Assembly: GCA_037176885.1 (NCBI GenBank) | Contig: JAWWNJ010000092.1 | Location: 1,029,640 to 1,093,639 of the forward strand | Source: Favolaschia claudopus | Taxonomy: Eukaryota; Basidiomycota; Agaricomycetes; Agaricales; Mycenaceae | Reading direction: 5' to 3' | Length of the DNA: 64,000 bases | Shown here: positions 12,176 through 23,421 of the stretch, piece after piece | Numbering within the stretch: position 1 is the first letter of the stretch | Layout of the letters: every line of letters starts with the position of its first letter | The notes under the pieces: model-generated | What the model saw: only the letters and a program-made list of their open reading frames with translations | What the model was told of the DNA's origin: nothing | The model's database searches: none | Translations under genes and position numbers: made by a program

Positions 12176-13094
12176 TCCCGAGGAGGACATCGAGGCAGTT
12201 CTCTGGAGCTTTCAGTGAGATATATGAAAAGCTTTCGACGATGTATGAATCTTCTGTATTTGTATTGACTGTATACCCTCTCTTTATGACCTTTTGTGGA
12301 ATCTAATACTCGACCGTGCTATTCGTACTTGAGTAAAGTAAATGTTCTTCTTCGTATGCCTACTCCGTCCATCCCAATCACCAAGATATCCTGGGCAGGT
12401 TTTCAATCAAGAAAGATCGGCGGTGAGGTAGAGTTGGAGATGGGAAGGAAGGTGCCACGAAACCATGCAGCTCTTCGAGGGCGGTGGCAGTGGAATGGGC
12501 ATGAGTTATAACGCACCAGTGGTCTCGTCGGACGCGCCCAACCGTGCCGAGGCTTGGAGATCAGACAAATATTCGGTGAAAGCAGCATATCGTCTCTTCC
12601 TTTCTTCACCTAGATTAGTAGATACGCGTACTCGGTGTAGACAGGAAAGGGGCAGGACGGGAGGCTTCGCATACGATACCAGCCTGGTTCTGTTCACGAT
12701 GCACGCGATTGAAACCGGAACGCAATGCCCTGCCTGGACTCTCGTCATGGACTGGAATGATCTCACCTTGAAGTCGAACGCGACAAGGGCTGATCGAGTC
12801 TGGACAATTCTGGTGCTATAATCCGTGATTGCAATATTTGGAAGAGTGGATCGAGGTATCAAGTAGATGCGTGTAGAAGAGAAAGGTATGATTCGGGATC
12901 GAGGCCGACTGATATGGATACATTGTGTGCTTGCGTGTATAATTAAGTGATGGTATGACGAATGGACAAGTGGGTGAGGATACAGTGAAGCGAGAAGACA
13001 TGCGGAGAACTTGATGAGCGAAAAAATGCGGAATAACGACATCACATGGGAAACCCAGAAAAGAATTCGCAAGGAGCAAGCAAGGAACTAGTCG
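12176..13094. other. Convergent 3' flanks, no recognisable gene
   Basis: This lies between the ends of a plus-strand gene and a minus-strand gene. A 188-codon minus-strand ORF (12506-13072) is present but has no motif, biased composition and no intron context, so I do not call it a gene. Confidence 0.45.
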
Positions 13095-14120
13095 TCACCG
13101 AACGGTGACCACGGAGGCACGAGAACTGGGCTCCGAGTCGGGGGAAAGTAGATTGGCGAGAGAACGAGGGTTCGTCCTCTTCAACGCAGAATTGTTCCCA
13201 GCACCCGGATCGCAGACCCCCTTCAGCTGGCTGTCCGCGCGTCTCGTCAGAGAGTCAGACGGACCTAGGTGGCATCGCTCCATGTCCGCGGGGTCTTTGT
13301 AGTACTGCTCCGGACGCTGCCACTGCATCAGGTATGCAGGCAGGCCGACACGCGGTACAAGGATTTTTGCTTTCACTATCTCCTCGTGTTTGACCTTCTT
13401 AGTGGCGGTGAACGGGGACTCCTCCGGTCTGCAGCTGGATTCAGAATCGAGCGATCATGGTGGTGATTTCGGATGAACGTACATGAGTTCCCCGAGCTTC
13501 CGTTTCAGGAGGACGGATTGTGAGCGCTCCGCGTCTCGTTCGGCGCGCATGCGCAAGGCACAGTCTTTTGTGGCGCGTACGAACCCGAGAAGGGTCGAGT
13601 TGCCAGCAGCTTGAGTCTCTGCGCGCCGCCGCCAGAGCGCGCAATGCGTCCGGAGAGTGTTGAGTTCTGCGAGAGCACGTTCGAGTTCGTCTGGAGGGGT
13701 TTGTGCAGACGTGGTCGCAGCGGAAGTGGATGTGGATGCAAGTGGTGAAGAGGCAGGCGACGAGTTGTCGATGAAGACGGGGCGTATGGAAGGTAGGACG
13801 TGCGGGCGGAGATGATAAGGTACCAAGGCTGGGTCAATGGCCACTATGATAGCATCGACCGTTAGTGTTGGCCTTCAGAAACGACAAGCACGTTCACGCA
13901 CCAACGCTGTACGGACCCCGACAAGTTGGACATGATTGCGGGATGTTACGAGGTTTGTTCGAGCCTACAGCCCGGCGGATGCACTCGCGACAAAATACAT
14001 GACCTATGCAAAAGCCGACATTTAGTTCCACCACAGGACGACGCACAAAAGATACTTACCGCAAGGCAGAGAGACAGGGGATGTAAAAGCTTCAAGGCAG
14101 ATACTGCAGGTCGCAGGCAT
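13095..14120 (-). CDS. RING-finger protein, probable E3 ubiquitin ligase
   Basis: Four exons on the minus strand (14060-14120, 13902-14003, 13483-13843, 13095-13434) sum to exactly 288 codons, 287 residues. A C3HC4 RING finger lies at residues about 5-50: CSICLEAF, then CGHVFCREC, then CPTCRGPY. The RING is split over two short exons, so it is invisible in unspliced reading. It is followed by a short helical, Arg-rich section (LERALAELNTLRTHCALWRRR). The C-terminal 110 residues are polar with no recognised domain. RING proteins of this type usually recruit ubiquitin-conjugating enzymes; the substrate is unknown. The start is the ATG at 14118-14120 directly before the RING (MPATCSIC). Confidence 0.85.
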
Positions 14121-15609
14121 TGTTTTCTGAAGAATTTGAGGAGGTGCAGCCACGGTGATATTTATACCGAGGCGTGATAAGAGAAAGGATCCAGTCAGCA
14201 GCAGTCAGCGGAAGGACCTAGCCTCAGACATCGGAAGTGCTTAAATCTCGTTCCGCCCAGCTCATCCTTGGCTCAGCCTTTTAAGCCGGGCCCGATCCCG
14301 GGCCCGGTGGGAGCATGGGCGATTCAGGCGCATCGCGGGGTAAAGACAAGGCGAAAGAATCCAGTGCGAATCCATCGGGCGCCACTGCGCTACGGCATAG
14401 CCCGACCCGGGAACTTGAGCCGGTTATGCCGGAATGACTTGGCGGGAGCCCGACCCGACCGAATGCGATGCGCGTCAGCCCAATTGGTCAGCTTCGTCAG
14501 CTAAGATTCGGAAAAAGGTGAGCGCCTTCCAGTGCATCTTAGTGAGTAGTTTGCATCGGAAAGAATAGCCCCTAGCGTCTGGCCTGAGTAATTAACGATA
14601 TAGCAGAACGTGGTTCACGCACACGACTTTTCCGTGCGTTTTTCACGTCGATTTTCACGTTGCATTCCATCCTTGAGGTCCGCCTCGGAATGTTTCTTGG
14701 AACGAATAGTTGATAGCAAAATCAGCATGAAAGGCTCAGCTTGACCGTCGTCGACGCAAAAGCTCATGTCAAGCAGGACCCGGGTACTATCAGTTTGCCA
14801 CACCACCGGCTTGGACGTACTTCAGAGGATATCGGGGAGCAAGGATCTCAAGGGTGTCGTCGTGCAGCTCCGTTGCCCCAAGCATCCTCTAAAGCATCGA
14901 GTTCTCTCGTGCCATGGAGCGAGATGCTGCCTCCGAGTTCGGATACCTGATCAAGGTCAACCACCAGAGCTCCACTTCCGAGGAGGGTGGTAGTGGAAAT
15001 TTGTAAGGATCGCGCGGTAGCACAGTGACTGCGAGCCCTGCGCTAACAAGCAACAAACATTCGATCGGAATTTGGAAGAGCCAAAACTTGCCGGTGAACA
15101 TTTCAGTCGTTGGGAGCCACCGCAGCCACCGCCAGTTCTGCCTCGCAAGACAGAGGCAGTACGCGCAGACGCGTAACTGAATAACGAGACTTTTCGTAGA
15201 CGTTATCGGAGGACTACTAGTACATTGTCGGAGAGACAGAGAATCGTATGCCTCGGGATCCATTTGTACGGTACCTACACCAAGTGGTGGCTGGACGCGG
15301 CGCGTAACGCGTTGACCCAGTTCCAAGTTTCAACTAGTCGAAGGCGGCTTGGAAGCGTATACAAGGACAGAGATCACGTTCAAAGTATCCAAAGGCATGA
15401 GTAGTAGTATTCATGAGCCGCAAGTAGGGGAGCAGGGAGAATCAGCGAAACTGAGATGAGGGACAAAGGCAAGGGGGAATTTCCTTTTTGGGAATTCTGA
15501 TCACGACGTCCTCTTTTTTTCCCAAACCACATCGTACACAATTTTTGCTTAGGCAATAGACTTTCTTAGCCTCCCTGGGTGCTCTCTCGTGCTTCTCTAA
15601 CTCAATACT
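14121..15609. other. Intergenic region with GC-rich palindromes, no gene recognised
   Basis: A GC-rich patch at about 14280-14480 holds two adjacent palindromic words (CCGGGCCCG at 14286-14294 and CCGGGCCCGG at 14298-14307) and several CCCGACCCG words. ORFs at 14741-15326 overlap on both strands and have no recognised content. I see no RNA gene. Confidence 0.4.
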
Positions 15610-16010
15610 CTGGGCTGCTTGACTTTCTGCTGGTCTTTGCACGACAAATTCTCGATCTTTGAGCGGTCTTCCCGGGACGCAATTGCAACTGAGACTCGTT
15701 CTCTACATACAGCGGAACAACGATGGATTTGCTTTTCTATGTCTGAAATAACGGTTCTCAAGTCACTCCCCGGCGCCCAAATGCATACAATTACGCAGCT
15801 ATACGCGTTTTGAATCTCTCGAGCTTTTTTATCGTGCTGCATCCTTTCGATATTTTGCGCTGCTTGGCTTTTTGCTGGTCTTTGTACGATAATTTCTCGA
15901 GCTTTGAGTGGTATTCACGGCACGCAATTACAACTGAGACCGGTTCTCTGCAGCGGAACAATTCACGAATTTGCTTTTCGATGTCTGAGATAACGGTTCT
16001 CATGTCACCC
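15610..16010 (-). repeat. Two diverged copies of a ~155-bp unit with a shared minus-strand reading frame
   Basis: Segments at about 15610-15770 and 15856-16010 are direct repeats of roughly 80 percent identity, each running from a GGCTGCTTG or CGCTGCTTG start to ACGGTTCTCA. Read on the minus strand both encode a similar peptide beginning TVISDIEKQI and ending with KDQQKVK or KDQQKAK. The shared peptide suggests the remains of a repeated protein or a duplicated exon. No complete gene can be built around it. Confidence 0.6.
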
Positions 16011-16069
16011 TCCAAATGTATAAATCTAACAAGACCCATGGGCTAAGGGCATCCAGTTTCGCCTCCAAG

Positions 16070-17220
16070 ATGCCGTCGATGCCATCTTCGCCTCTTAGCG
16101 CTCCAACCTTCCTCCCTTCCCCGCTCGTGGGGTTGGGTTGTACTTTGGCCCTTCTTGTCGTAGTCACTTCGGCGTATGCCATATACCTCAAAATTGGCCA
16201 TGTCCTCGCAGCTCGTTCTGCTCATAGGTCCGATATCGAGGTGTGTTTCAATGAATCCAATCAAGACCTCCTTCTAATTCTCTTTTGCCTGATAGCGCCC
16301 CGCCGATCCCTCGACCACCGAATGCAATGCCGAGCCTAAGAACTCCGTATGTTTCTCCTATCCATGTCTTGCTGTTTTCTGACCCCTTTGCAAAGAGTTC
16401 CGCGGATGTTCTTGCGGCCGCCAAAGCTGCCCTCGTGCAGCAAAAGGTGCGTTCTGTCCTCCTCTTTGCCCATCGCTCGCTGATGATATGTTTCTCTTCA
16501 GCGCAAGTATCACAAAAAGAAGGAACTTGTCGCTACACATAAAGCGCTGATGGCTCAGGTAGGTTTCTTCAACTATTTTTCAGTTTCCCGACTCTGATCA
16601 ATCTATACGTGCAGCCCCCGGCTCCGTCAAAGCAGTCTATCTATCTCGCAACCCACACACGCCGCTTCCTCGTCAAGAACGGATCGGTTTACAATCCCGG
16701 ACGCATCGCGACCGCTCGGCCGACACGCGTTCCCTCTGGGCCCTCGCCGTTGCGCGCTGTCTTCACCGCACCGCAAATCGTCGACATCCCCGCGGTGCTC
16801 GCGCCAATCCCTGAGCCCGCTTCGTCTCCGATGGCCGTCATCATCCCCGTCATCGCTGTCCCCGCGCCCGTCTTCCACCCCGCCGTCACTCGCACCCGCA
16901 CCGTCGCTCTACTCGAGGCGATCGCTCGCGACGAGGACACCGACTCCGGCTCGGAGTACTCTGACAGTGACGACGATAACGACCACGACCACGACGGCAA
17001 CGAGCTTTCCTTCAGCCTCGACGCCAAGCGCGGCGTTTCGTGCCCTCCCATGCCCATCCCCGACGGCGCCAACCCCAAGCGGATCTCCTGCCCGGTCATC
17101 GCACGCCCCAAGCCGCTCGTGGACTCGCGTCTACGCAACATTCGCGCCAAGCGCAACGCTGCGTCGGAGAAAAGGATGTCGAAGAAGCAGGACAAGGAGA
17201 ACGGCGGGGTTATCGCTTGA
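16070..17220 (+). CDS. Hypothetical single-pass membrane protein
   Basis: I do not recognise the family. Five exons (16070-16240, 16296-16346, 16396-16446, 16502-16558, 16615-17220) join in frame to exactly 312 codons, 311 residues. One hydrophobic segment near residues 17-42 (LGCTLALLVVVTSAYAIYL) is a likely signal anchor. The next part is basic (QQKRKYHKKKELVATH), then comes a Pro/Ala/Val-rich stretch, an acidic Ser/Asp cluster (SGSEYSDSDDDNDHDHD) and a basic C-terminus (RAKRNAASEKRMSKKQDKE). Two of the internal exons are only 51 bp. An in-frame ATG at 16016 exists upstream, but it overlaps a TATAAAT element at about 16019 that may be the TATA box, so I chose 16070. Confidence 0.75.
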
Positions 17221-17631
17221 TTGGGTTTCTCTCTCTCTCTCTCTCGGTTTCATCTCGCTGTTTGTCACGTCATAATGGTGCTCGCAACCTTACTACCCAT
17301 ACCTAATACCCACACCTACTCCTTACACTATATACCTCACGGACGTTGGCTCTTCGCTCTTCTTGCCTTACTGTCCTAACGTATTTATATCGGGTTTTTT
17401 GAATGTTATTCACTGGGTTTCGTGGTTACAGCGCGCGATGTCGAGCTGACTGTTCTGTGGAACGATGCATAGTTTTAATTGGCTTTGACGCCGTCAGTCG
17501 ACGTATTTCGATCTACGGGTTCGATGCGTTCTACATGATTACAATGTGAGGGATGAATGTAGCATTGGGATTGAGGGTATACGAGTTACGCTTGGGGGTA
17601 TCATTGTAGCGTTACTACAAGCGAGAGTAGG
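17221..17631. other. Convergent 3' flanks with short CT microsatellite
   Basis: This lies between the stop codons of two convergent genes. A (CT)n run lies at about 17228-17245. I see no gene. Confidence 0.6.
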
Positions 17632-18519
17632 TTACGATTCCACCACCTCTTCGACATAGGCGGGCCCATTGGCAGCCGCGAGCTTGGACTCAAAAGAGTA
17701 GCGCCAAGGAATCTCCTTGCCACCATATCCCGGGTCCACTTCGTCTTCGTCTTCCCCGTCCCACGTCCTATCGCTCCCTGAATCATACTCATACTCATCC
17801 CCCTCCCCCTCTACGAATCTGCAGTGACATCGAACTGCATGGTCGAATTCCTCCTCGTCCGAATCATCACCGTCGTGGACCCTGCAGCGATGTTTGACGG
17901 CGTGTTCGTCGTCGGATTCAGATTCAGAGTCGGAGGAGTCCCACTTGTTGAAGTCGAAGTACTGGGTGTTGGATTGGGATCTATAATTGGGGTCGAAGAG
18001 GGCTTTGAAGTCAGAGCAAAGGTTAGATTCGGAGTCGTCGTCGTCATCCGCGTCGTCTTCGTGCAACCCAGCCTTGTCGAATCCCTCCAATGCGGAGGCG
18101 TAGTGCGCGAGCATGGAGTCGCCGAAGTATTCGTGTGGGCGTGGGACGGCCGGATAGCTGAAGATCGACGCGGGTTGGTTGAATGGATCTTCAGGAAAAT
18201 CGTGAGTGGAAATGGGCGGAGAGGCATCATGATGTTGTGCATCGGGAGATTCAGGGTTGGGGAGGTAGGGAAGAGTGGATCCACGGAACGCGTCGTATGC
18301 GCATGCGTCTGGGCTGGCGTAGTCCGCCGGGTTCTCGTACGCGTACAAGTCCTCGTCGTCCGTGTCCGCTTCGATGTCAATATCGATGTAGTCGTCGTCA
18401 GGGAAAGATTTTCTTCCAGGGTGATAGAGGCCCTCGACCTCGTACGACGGGTCGGTGGCATCGTCGGGGGGGTAGGGGTGTACGAGATGGTGGTACGACA
18501 TGGGAGACACTTGGTGCAT
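17632..18519 (-). CDS. Hypothetical highly acidic protein
   Basis: One exon of 295 codons on the minus strand. I do not recognise it. The product is strongly acidic, with Asp/Glu runs (HEDDADDDDDSESN, DSSDSESESDDE, DGDDSDEEEFDH), and rich in Tyr and Pro near the N-terminus (YHHLVHPYPP). Two short Cys-His groups flank the second acidic stretch (HRCRVHDG and RCHCRF). There is no membrane segment. Overlapping ORFs on the plus strand are mirror images of the Asp/Glu codon runs. It shares an upstream GCACGTGAGCGCG word with the genes at 24537 and 29871, which are also partly acidic. The start ATG at 18519 is the first in the frame; a second ATG follows six codons later. Confidence 0.65.
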   Translation of the reverse strand: MHQVSPMSYHHLVHPYPPDDATDPSYEVEGLYHPGRKSFPDDDYIDIDIEADTDDEDLYAYENPADYASPDACAYDAFRGSTLPYLPNPESPDAQHHDASPPISTHDFPEDPFNQPASIFSYPAVPRPHEYFGDSMLAHYASALEGFDKAGLHEDDADDDDDSESNLCSDFKALFDPNYRSQSNTQYFDFNKWDSSDSESESDDEHAVKHRCRVHDGDDSDEEEFDHAVRCHCRFVEGEGDEYEYDSGSDRTWDGEDEDEVDPGYGGKEIPWRYSFESKLAAANGPAYVEEVVES

Positions 18520-18848
18520 CTTGTGTGGTTATAAGAGCTGGTTAGTGGCACGGAAGTTAAAAGAGCGATGAAGGACTGACTGGACTAGAGGTGGGAGGGG
18601 ATGAGGAGCGGGAGCGGTCTGTAAAGCTCGATAGAGGAGGACGCGTGAGGTTTTTAATGTGTGAAGGAGAGGAACGAGTGGCACGGTGCGACCACTGGAA
18701 GTTCCGATGTGTTTAGTGCAGGAAGAGAGGAAGATGAACCGTGGAGCTTGATGGCTCGACGCGGTATAGTTTAAGTTAGTGATGAGATGGAATTGAGAGT
18801 TATGGTGGGTGAAGGGGAGTGAGACTCAGAGAGATAAAGGGAAGGATA

Positions 18849-18861
18849 GCACGTGAGCGCG
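18849..18861. promoter_or_regulatory. Shared upstream motif GCACGTGAGCGCG (copy 1)
   Basis: This lies 330 bp upstream of the start codon of the minus-strand gene at 17632-18519. The same 13-mer occurs at 25881 and 30818 at nearly equal spacing from two other minus-strand genes. It contains an E-box palindrome (CACGTG), a site for bHLH factors in fungi. Confidence 0.55.
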
Positions 18862-19470
18862 CTTCAAGAGTCCATTTGGCCTCGATGGACAAACAACGGT
18901 GGGTGCGTTCGGAAAAATGCGTGCTTGAGCGCTTTGTCGTCCGGTCCTGCAAGCGCCTTTCATATACAGCCCAGGGCTAGGAGCGCCAATAGTTGTCAGT
19001 CAGCACGGATAGCGTTCGTGGAGTTTTTGTCTGGCAGCAGAAGCGAGTCAACGAAGGCTAGATCTTGCGTATCGGCGCTAGCTGAAGAGCGCTGTTTTAC
19101 TTTTCTCTTCTTGGCGAGCAACGGACTTGAGTTTTAAAGCGTTGTCTACTACTTAGCGTTGTGAAGGAACTCGGCGGCAAGCCCCGCTTCGAGTCATCAG
19201 GACACTTAGTCTACAGTTCTTGACAGTCTAAAATCATAGTCGTCGTCGGCATTCACAGAGACGCGATCGACAGGTAGCCGTCCACAACGACGGTGCAGTA
19301 GGCTTTTGAAGTGTGATTGGAGAAGACAAGCTGAGAGTAGCTGGGAGCTAGGGTTAGGGTTTGTCAGTGATTCTTCGACTTGTCTTGGACTCCGACTATC
19401 GCCGATAAGTTACAAGCCAGATAGAATCTCTCCGCGTCTACTCGACAATTCTCCTCATCGTCGTACTCTC

Positions 19471-20592
19471 ATGCTGGACTTCTTAGCTGCAGATCGCGCT
19501 TTACTAGCAAAAAAAGACGCGGAAATCCAAGAACTTGAGGCGCAAGTCTCAGCTCTCGAGCGGTCGCTTTCCTTGCTACATGCAGCTCGGAGAATCGTGC
19601 AGCAGCGCCTGTCCTCCTACAAGTACCCAGTTCTGACTCTGCCCAACGAAATCGTCGCGGAAATTTTTCTTCACTTCTTGCCACCTTACCCAGACGTGCC
19701 GCCACCTCTGAGCGCTCTTTCGCCCATACATCTCACGCATATTTGTCACCAATGGCGTGAAATTGCGCACAAAACCCCGGGACTTTGGAGAGCCATCGAT
19801 CTGAGTCCTAGGAATGCTGACAGGCTGCTCCTCAGTTCGGAGCGAACTATCTCGTTGACTGGTTTGTGGGTGTCAAGGTCAGGAAATTGCCCGCTTTCCA
19901 TTCGTATGGAATCGGACCGTGACCCGCTCGCCATCCTTGCACCTCTCATTCCTCATCGCGACCGATGGGAGCACCTCACTTTGAGGCTTGAGACCACTCA
20001 GGCGCTGAGCTCAATACAAGGCTCATTTCCATTGCTCAAGAGCCTCGACTTGCAATTTGGCTCCACTGTCTCTGACGATGAAGTTGTCACCCTCCAGGCT
20101 GAGGATCTCCCTCTCTTGTCCACCGTCGTCCTTGACGACTTTGGTATCCCTCACATCAGCCTTCCATGGTCCCAATTGACGTCCATAACTTTGATGTGGA
20201 TATACTCCGAGGACTGCATGTCAATCTTACGACAAACAACTCATTTGGTGCGATGTACACTTCATCTTTGGATCCAGCATGGACCAGAGAATAATGTCGT
20301 GGACCTCGTGCTCCCACATTTGGAAACCTTGGACGTCGAGGCAGACGATACCCTGCACACCAATTTTCTGCAGTGTCTCGTCGCTCCTGCGCTTCACTAC
20401 TTGCGCCTGCCGGAGCACCTTCTCCAGCCGAATGTCATCGAGTCTCTCAACTCATTCATTTCGAGGTCTGTATGTCACCTTGATGAGCTAAAAATCACCA
20501 CCGGATCTGTTTCTCGGAATGCATACCGCAATGCATTTCCTGCCATCGCCGATGTCTGGGTGGACATAGATAGTGATTCCGATTCCAATTAG
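19471..20592 (+). CDS. F-box protein of the agaric-expanded type
   Basis: A single exon of 373 codons. It has the layout common to the expanded F-box family of agarics: an N-terminal coiled coil (LAAKK-like heptads, with KDAEIQELEAQVSALERSL), then the F-box at residues about 50-100 (LTLPNEIVAEIFLHFLP, then ICHQWREIAHKTPGLWRAI), then a leucine-rich repeat-like C-terminal part. F-box proteins link substrates to SCF ubiquitin ligases through Skp1. The open frame extends upstream to 19306, but ATG 19471 fits the family N-terminus. The C-terminus ends in a short acidic run (DIDSDSDSN). Confidence 0.85.
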   Translation: MLDFLAADRALLAKKDAEIQELEAQVSALERSLSLLHAARRIVQQRLSSYKYPVLTLPNEIVAEIFLHFLPPYPDVPPPLSALSPIHLTHICHQWREIAHKTPGLWRAIDLSPRNADRLLLSSERTISLTGLWVSRSGNCPLSIRMESDRDPLAILAPLIPHRDRWEHLTLRLETTQALSSIQGSFPLLKSLDLQFGSTVSDDEVVTLQAEDLPLLSTVVLDDFGIPHISLPWSQLTSITLMWIYSEDCMSILRQTTHLVRCTLHLWIQHGPENNVVDLVLPHLETLDVEADDTLHTNFLQCLVAPALHYLRLPEHLLQPNVIESLNSFISRSVCHLDELKITTGSVSRNAYRNAFPAIADVWVDIDSDSDSN

Positions 20593-21178
20593 CCACTTAC
20601 AGCGATACTGCACTCTTGTAGAACGCCGGAAGACCCGAGCACACACCAAGCCCAAATTCAATCATTTCCGTCTCTTCCTTCAATGGTACTTCAAGCTTCA
20701 AGCCTATTGCACCGTCGCCGTCGTTGGAGACGGCCACACCGTTTATGAGCGCACTATCGTTGATCGCGGCCCTCCTAAGCCTCTGTGACGAGTATGAATT
20801 CAGACTGAAGAACCTTCAGAGTTTCCTGATGACTAAAGCGGGGCTTGCCGCCGACATCTCTCTCCACGGCCCTCCGTCTAAGCACTCCGACACCCCGCAC
20901 TCAGGCTCCGGCATCCGCAATCTATGTCACCCCTTCGGCTGAAGTGCATGTACAGCACAATGGTCACCGCAGTAGCTGTTCATCTACGCACCAACTTCAC
21001 GGACTTTCTGCTCTTCCAAAACGGCTTGGGGTAATATGTGTATGAATGTGATGAGCGTGCAGTCCGCCCGGGCTCACGAGCGCGGATTCGGCGACTGCAT
21101 CGAATATATTACATTGGAATACTCTAGGTAATTATGCTGGAGTACATTATATTAAAGAAATGAGCGAGTCAAAAATCA
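20593..21178. other. Convergent 3' flanks, no gene recognised
   Basis: Only short ORFs without motifs. It includes the 3' ends of the F-box gene and of the minus-strand membrane oxidoreductase. Confidence 0.5.
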
Positions 21179-23421
21179 TCATGAGTCCCAGATAGCACCA
21201 AACGCAGGAATGCCTCGGCTCATCATGCCTGTACGAGAGATGAGTCCTGTATAGCAGCATTCGAAAACAGCTCGCGCACCGTAAACAAGTTTCTGCGTCA
21301 ATTTCTGGTTGGAGATTACGCAGACGGCTTCTGCATCGAATTCTTTGACCAGACGCAGGGTCAACTGAAGGAGATACGTGTCAAGATCAGTGCAGAGATG
21401 AACTCCTTAGAACTCACCTTGACCATATCAGGTTTTCCGTGCTTGCGTGTGTCTGTCGTAGTTATGAGACAAATGTCTTTGCATCAAGAAAATACACCCA
21501 CCATAAATCACCGCACCAGGCGACGCCGCCAAGATTTCGTCGACAAACTTGTCTCCAAACGTCTCCCGAACATCCGGAGAAGTCCAGAGGAGACGGATCG
21601 GAATCTGCTGCTCAAACAGAGTGTTCGCACAAGGACCGATTCCGCTTCCTATTCCAGTACGTGAGCCACGACCGCGGTATTTGCAAAAAGCGAAGTCACT
21701 CGCCGGTCGCAACCAACACCACCCGGCGGAACAAAGGCGCGATTCGAAGCAGCCCGTAGCAAGGCGCCCCGCGAACCCAGATATGGGTAGGTGCGTCCAT
21801 TATGCGTGATTTTGTCCAGTTTCCGGCGTTTGATACCACGAGCGAGAATCCCTTTTCGTTCGGAACAGGAATGGTCGCAAAGGCGTGCCAGTCTTTCAAT
21901 GGGTGCATTGCGAGACGGATGAAACTGCCGGATTTAGTGGTGGTATGCGTGAAATACAGACGCACTTTCGAATTCGAAGAAAAGAAAATATCAATGAAAA
22001 TCAGGGCGAACTTGAAGATTCCAACTCACCAGCGTGTTTCGACAACACTTCTGCTCGGACGGGCACCTTCCGTAGCCGCAGCCAAGGCAGAATTATGGAG
22101 ACTGCCAAGGCGAAGAAATGAGTAGTGAGTTTGAGTCAATGTGAGACGATAAATACCTGTCATGATGAGGAGCATCCAAAACGGGGCCGAGTGCACCAAT
22201 GCCCTTGAAAGCGAGATCTCTCCGCGATAATCATTGGTGAGAAGGACAACCTGTGCCCAGACGAGAATGATACTCGTCCACCCCAGGTATCGATGAACGC
22301 GTTCGAAGGTGTCGTGTCGTTTAGTCCTAAATGCTGGGTACGCAAATACCACCATGCCGAATAGGAGGAGGAGAATTGAGTAGGAGACGGCGACAGTCGC
22401 CACAGATGCCTGTTCAGGGTTGAGTATTCATTGGGTGAAACAGGAAGCCGGCGCTAGGCGTACGTGAGGAAAGTTGCCTCCTTTGACCGCTTCCTTCGTT
22501 GCTTGCCCACAAAACCACGCCAGCCATACCACACCCGACGTCGCACATCCACTATGCAGCCCGCCAATATGATATACACTTCGAGAAAGAGATCAACAAG
22601 GTTCGGGTAAAGCAAGAAATCCTTACCGAGCGCAGACCCGCCGGATGGCAAGTGGCCATCTGTGACAGCATCGTCAGTTAGTAAATCGTTCAGGAAAGGA
22701 AAACGTACGAAGAGGGAACAGCGCAGAAAACACTGAAAAAAATGTTGACTACATAGTCTTGCCTCATGAGACTAGATATATAGTCTGTTCAGACACAAGG
22801 AAATTCACGGAAAAGAATTTCGACGCACATTGCAACGAACAGATTGGCTAGCGTAATGAGCCCAAGACGCTGCGCATGGACGTCTCCCCGGACGAGCAAT
22901 GTGATGAATACGGCGATATTGGTCAAGAAGACGACACTGAAAAGGCGGCGGTACAAGCTGAGGACCTGGTGTCGTAGATTTCGAATAGCTTTTCCTTGCG
23001 TTTTGTCGGGAAGTGCATCCTTCTCGTATTCATGCCATGCTTCCCGGACTACGCCTGTCTCGAGGTCTGGGGGCGTCGGTACAAGCGCAACTGGTAGATC
23101 GGAGCCTTTCCCGAGTTTGACCTGCTCCGTTGAGGTAGCTACGGTGAGCGTGCTGGTGGACGAGGTGTTCGAGTGCGCGCCCGGGCCGGCTCTAGTCGGG
23201 ATCAGGGAGCTAACTACGCCCGTCTTATCGACCTCCTTCTGAACACGGGACACCATTGAGTCTCCAGCGTCTTCCAGATTACAAGGAACGTACCTTGATT
23301 GTGACTTGGTCCACTCGATGCTCCAGAGATTTCTCCGGAAGCCCAGCTCTGCGTTGTAGTCAGGCTGCAATCCAAACGAGAGTAATAGATTTACGAACCC
23401 TGGATTACCCTTGTTGGACAT
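21179..23421 (-). CDS. TmpA-like integral membrane flavoprotein (ferric-reductase-like)
   Basis: Eleven minus-strand exons (22829-23421, 22709-22771, 22627-22659, 22464-22578, 22157-22409, 22030-22101, 21704-21964, 21502-21648, 21418-21452, 21280-21364, 21179-21228) sum to exactly 569 codons. The product matches an agaric family often labelled NRPS-like or TmpA-like: about six membrane segments (for example ATVAVSYSILLLLFGMVVF), then an FNR-like flavin and NAD(P)H half with ATGSGIGPC and a C-terminal FGAIWDS. TmpA of Aspergillus acts in developmental signalling; the role here is unknown. The intron before the GSGIG block starts with GC (GCGAGT) rather than GT. The N-terminal 100 residues are Ser/Thr-rich and cytosolic. 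I chose the ATG at 23421 (MSNKGNPGF); an upstream in-frame ATG would lie in the pyrimidine-rich leader. Confidence 0.85.

Noticed and set aside
12506..13072. 188-codon minus-strand ORF
   Set aside because: No motif, Ser/Ile/Tyr-rich reading typical of non-coding DNA, and no intron or promoter context.
16689..17195. 168-codon minus-strand ORF opposite the gene at 16070
   Set aside because: It mirrors the Pro/Ala/Asp-rich codons of the plus-strand exon, which has consistent splicing; this is a shadow.
17824..18534. 236-codon plus-strand ORF over the acidic gene
   Set aside because: Val/Arg-rich translation of Asp/Glu codon runs in reverse; no motif.
20573..20788. Small basic ORF after the F-box gene, which looked like a ribosomal protein fragment
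   Set aside because: No convincing homology by eye, and it overlaps the F-box stop codon in another frame.
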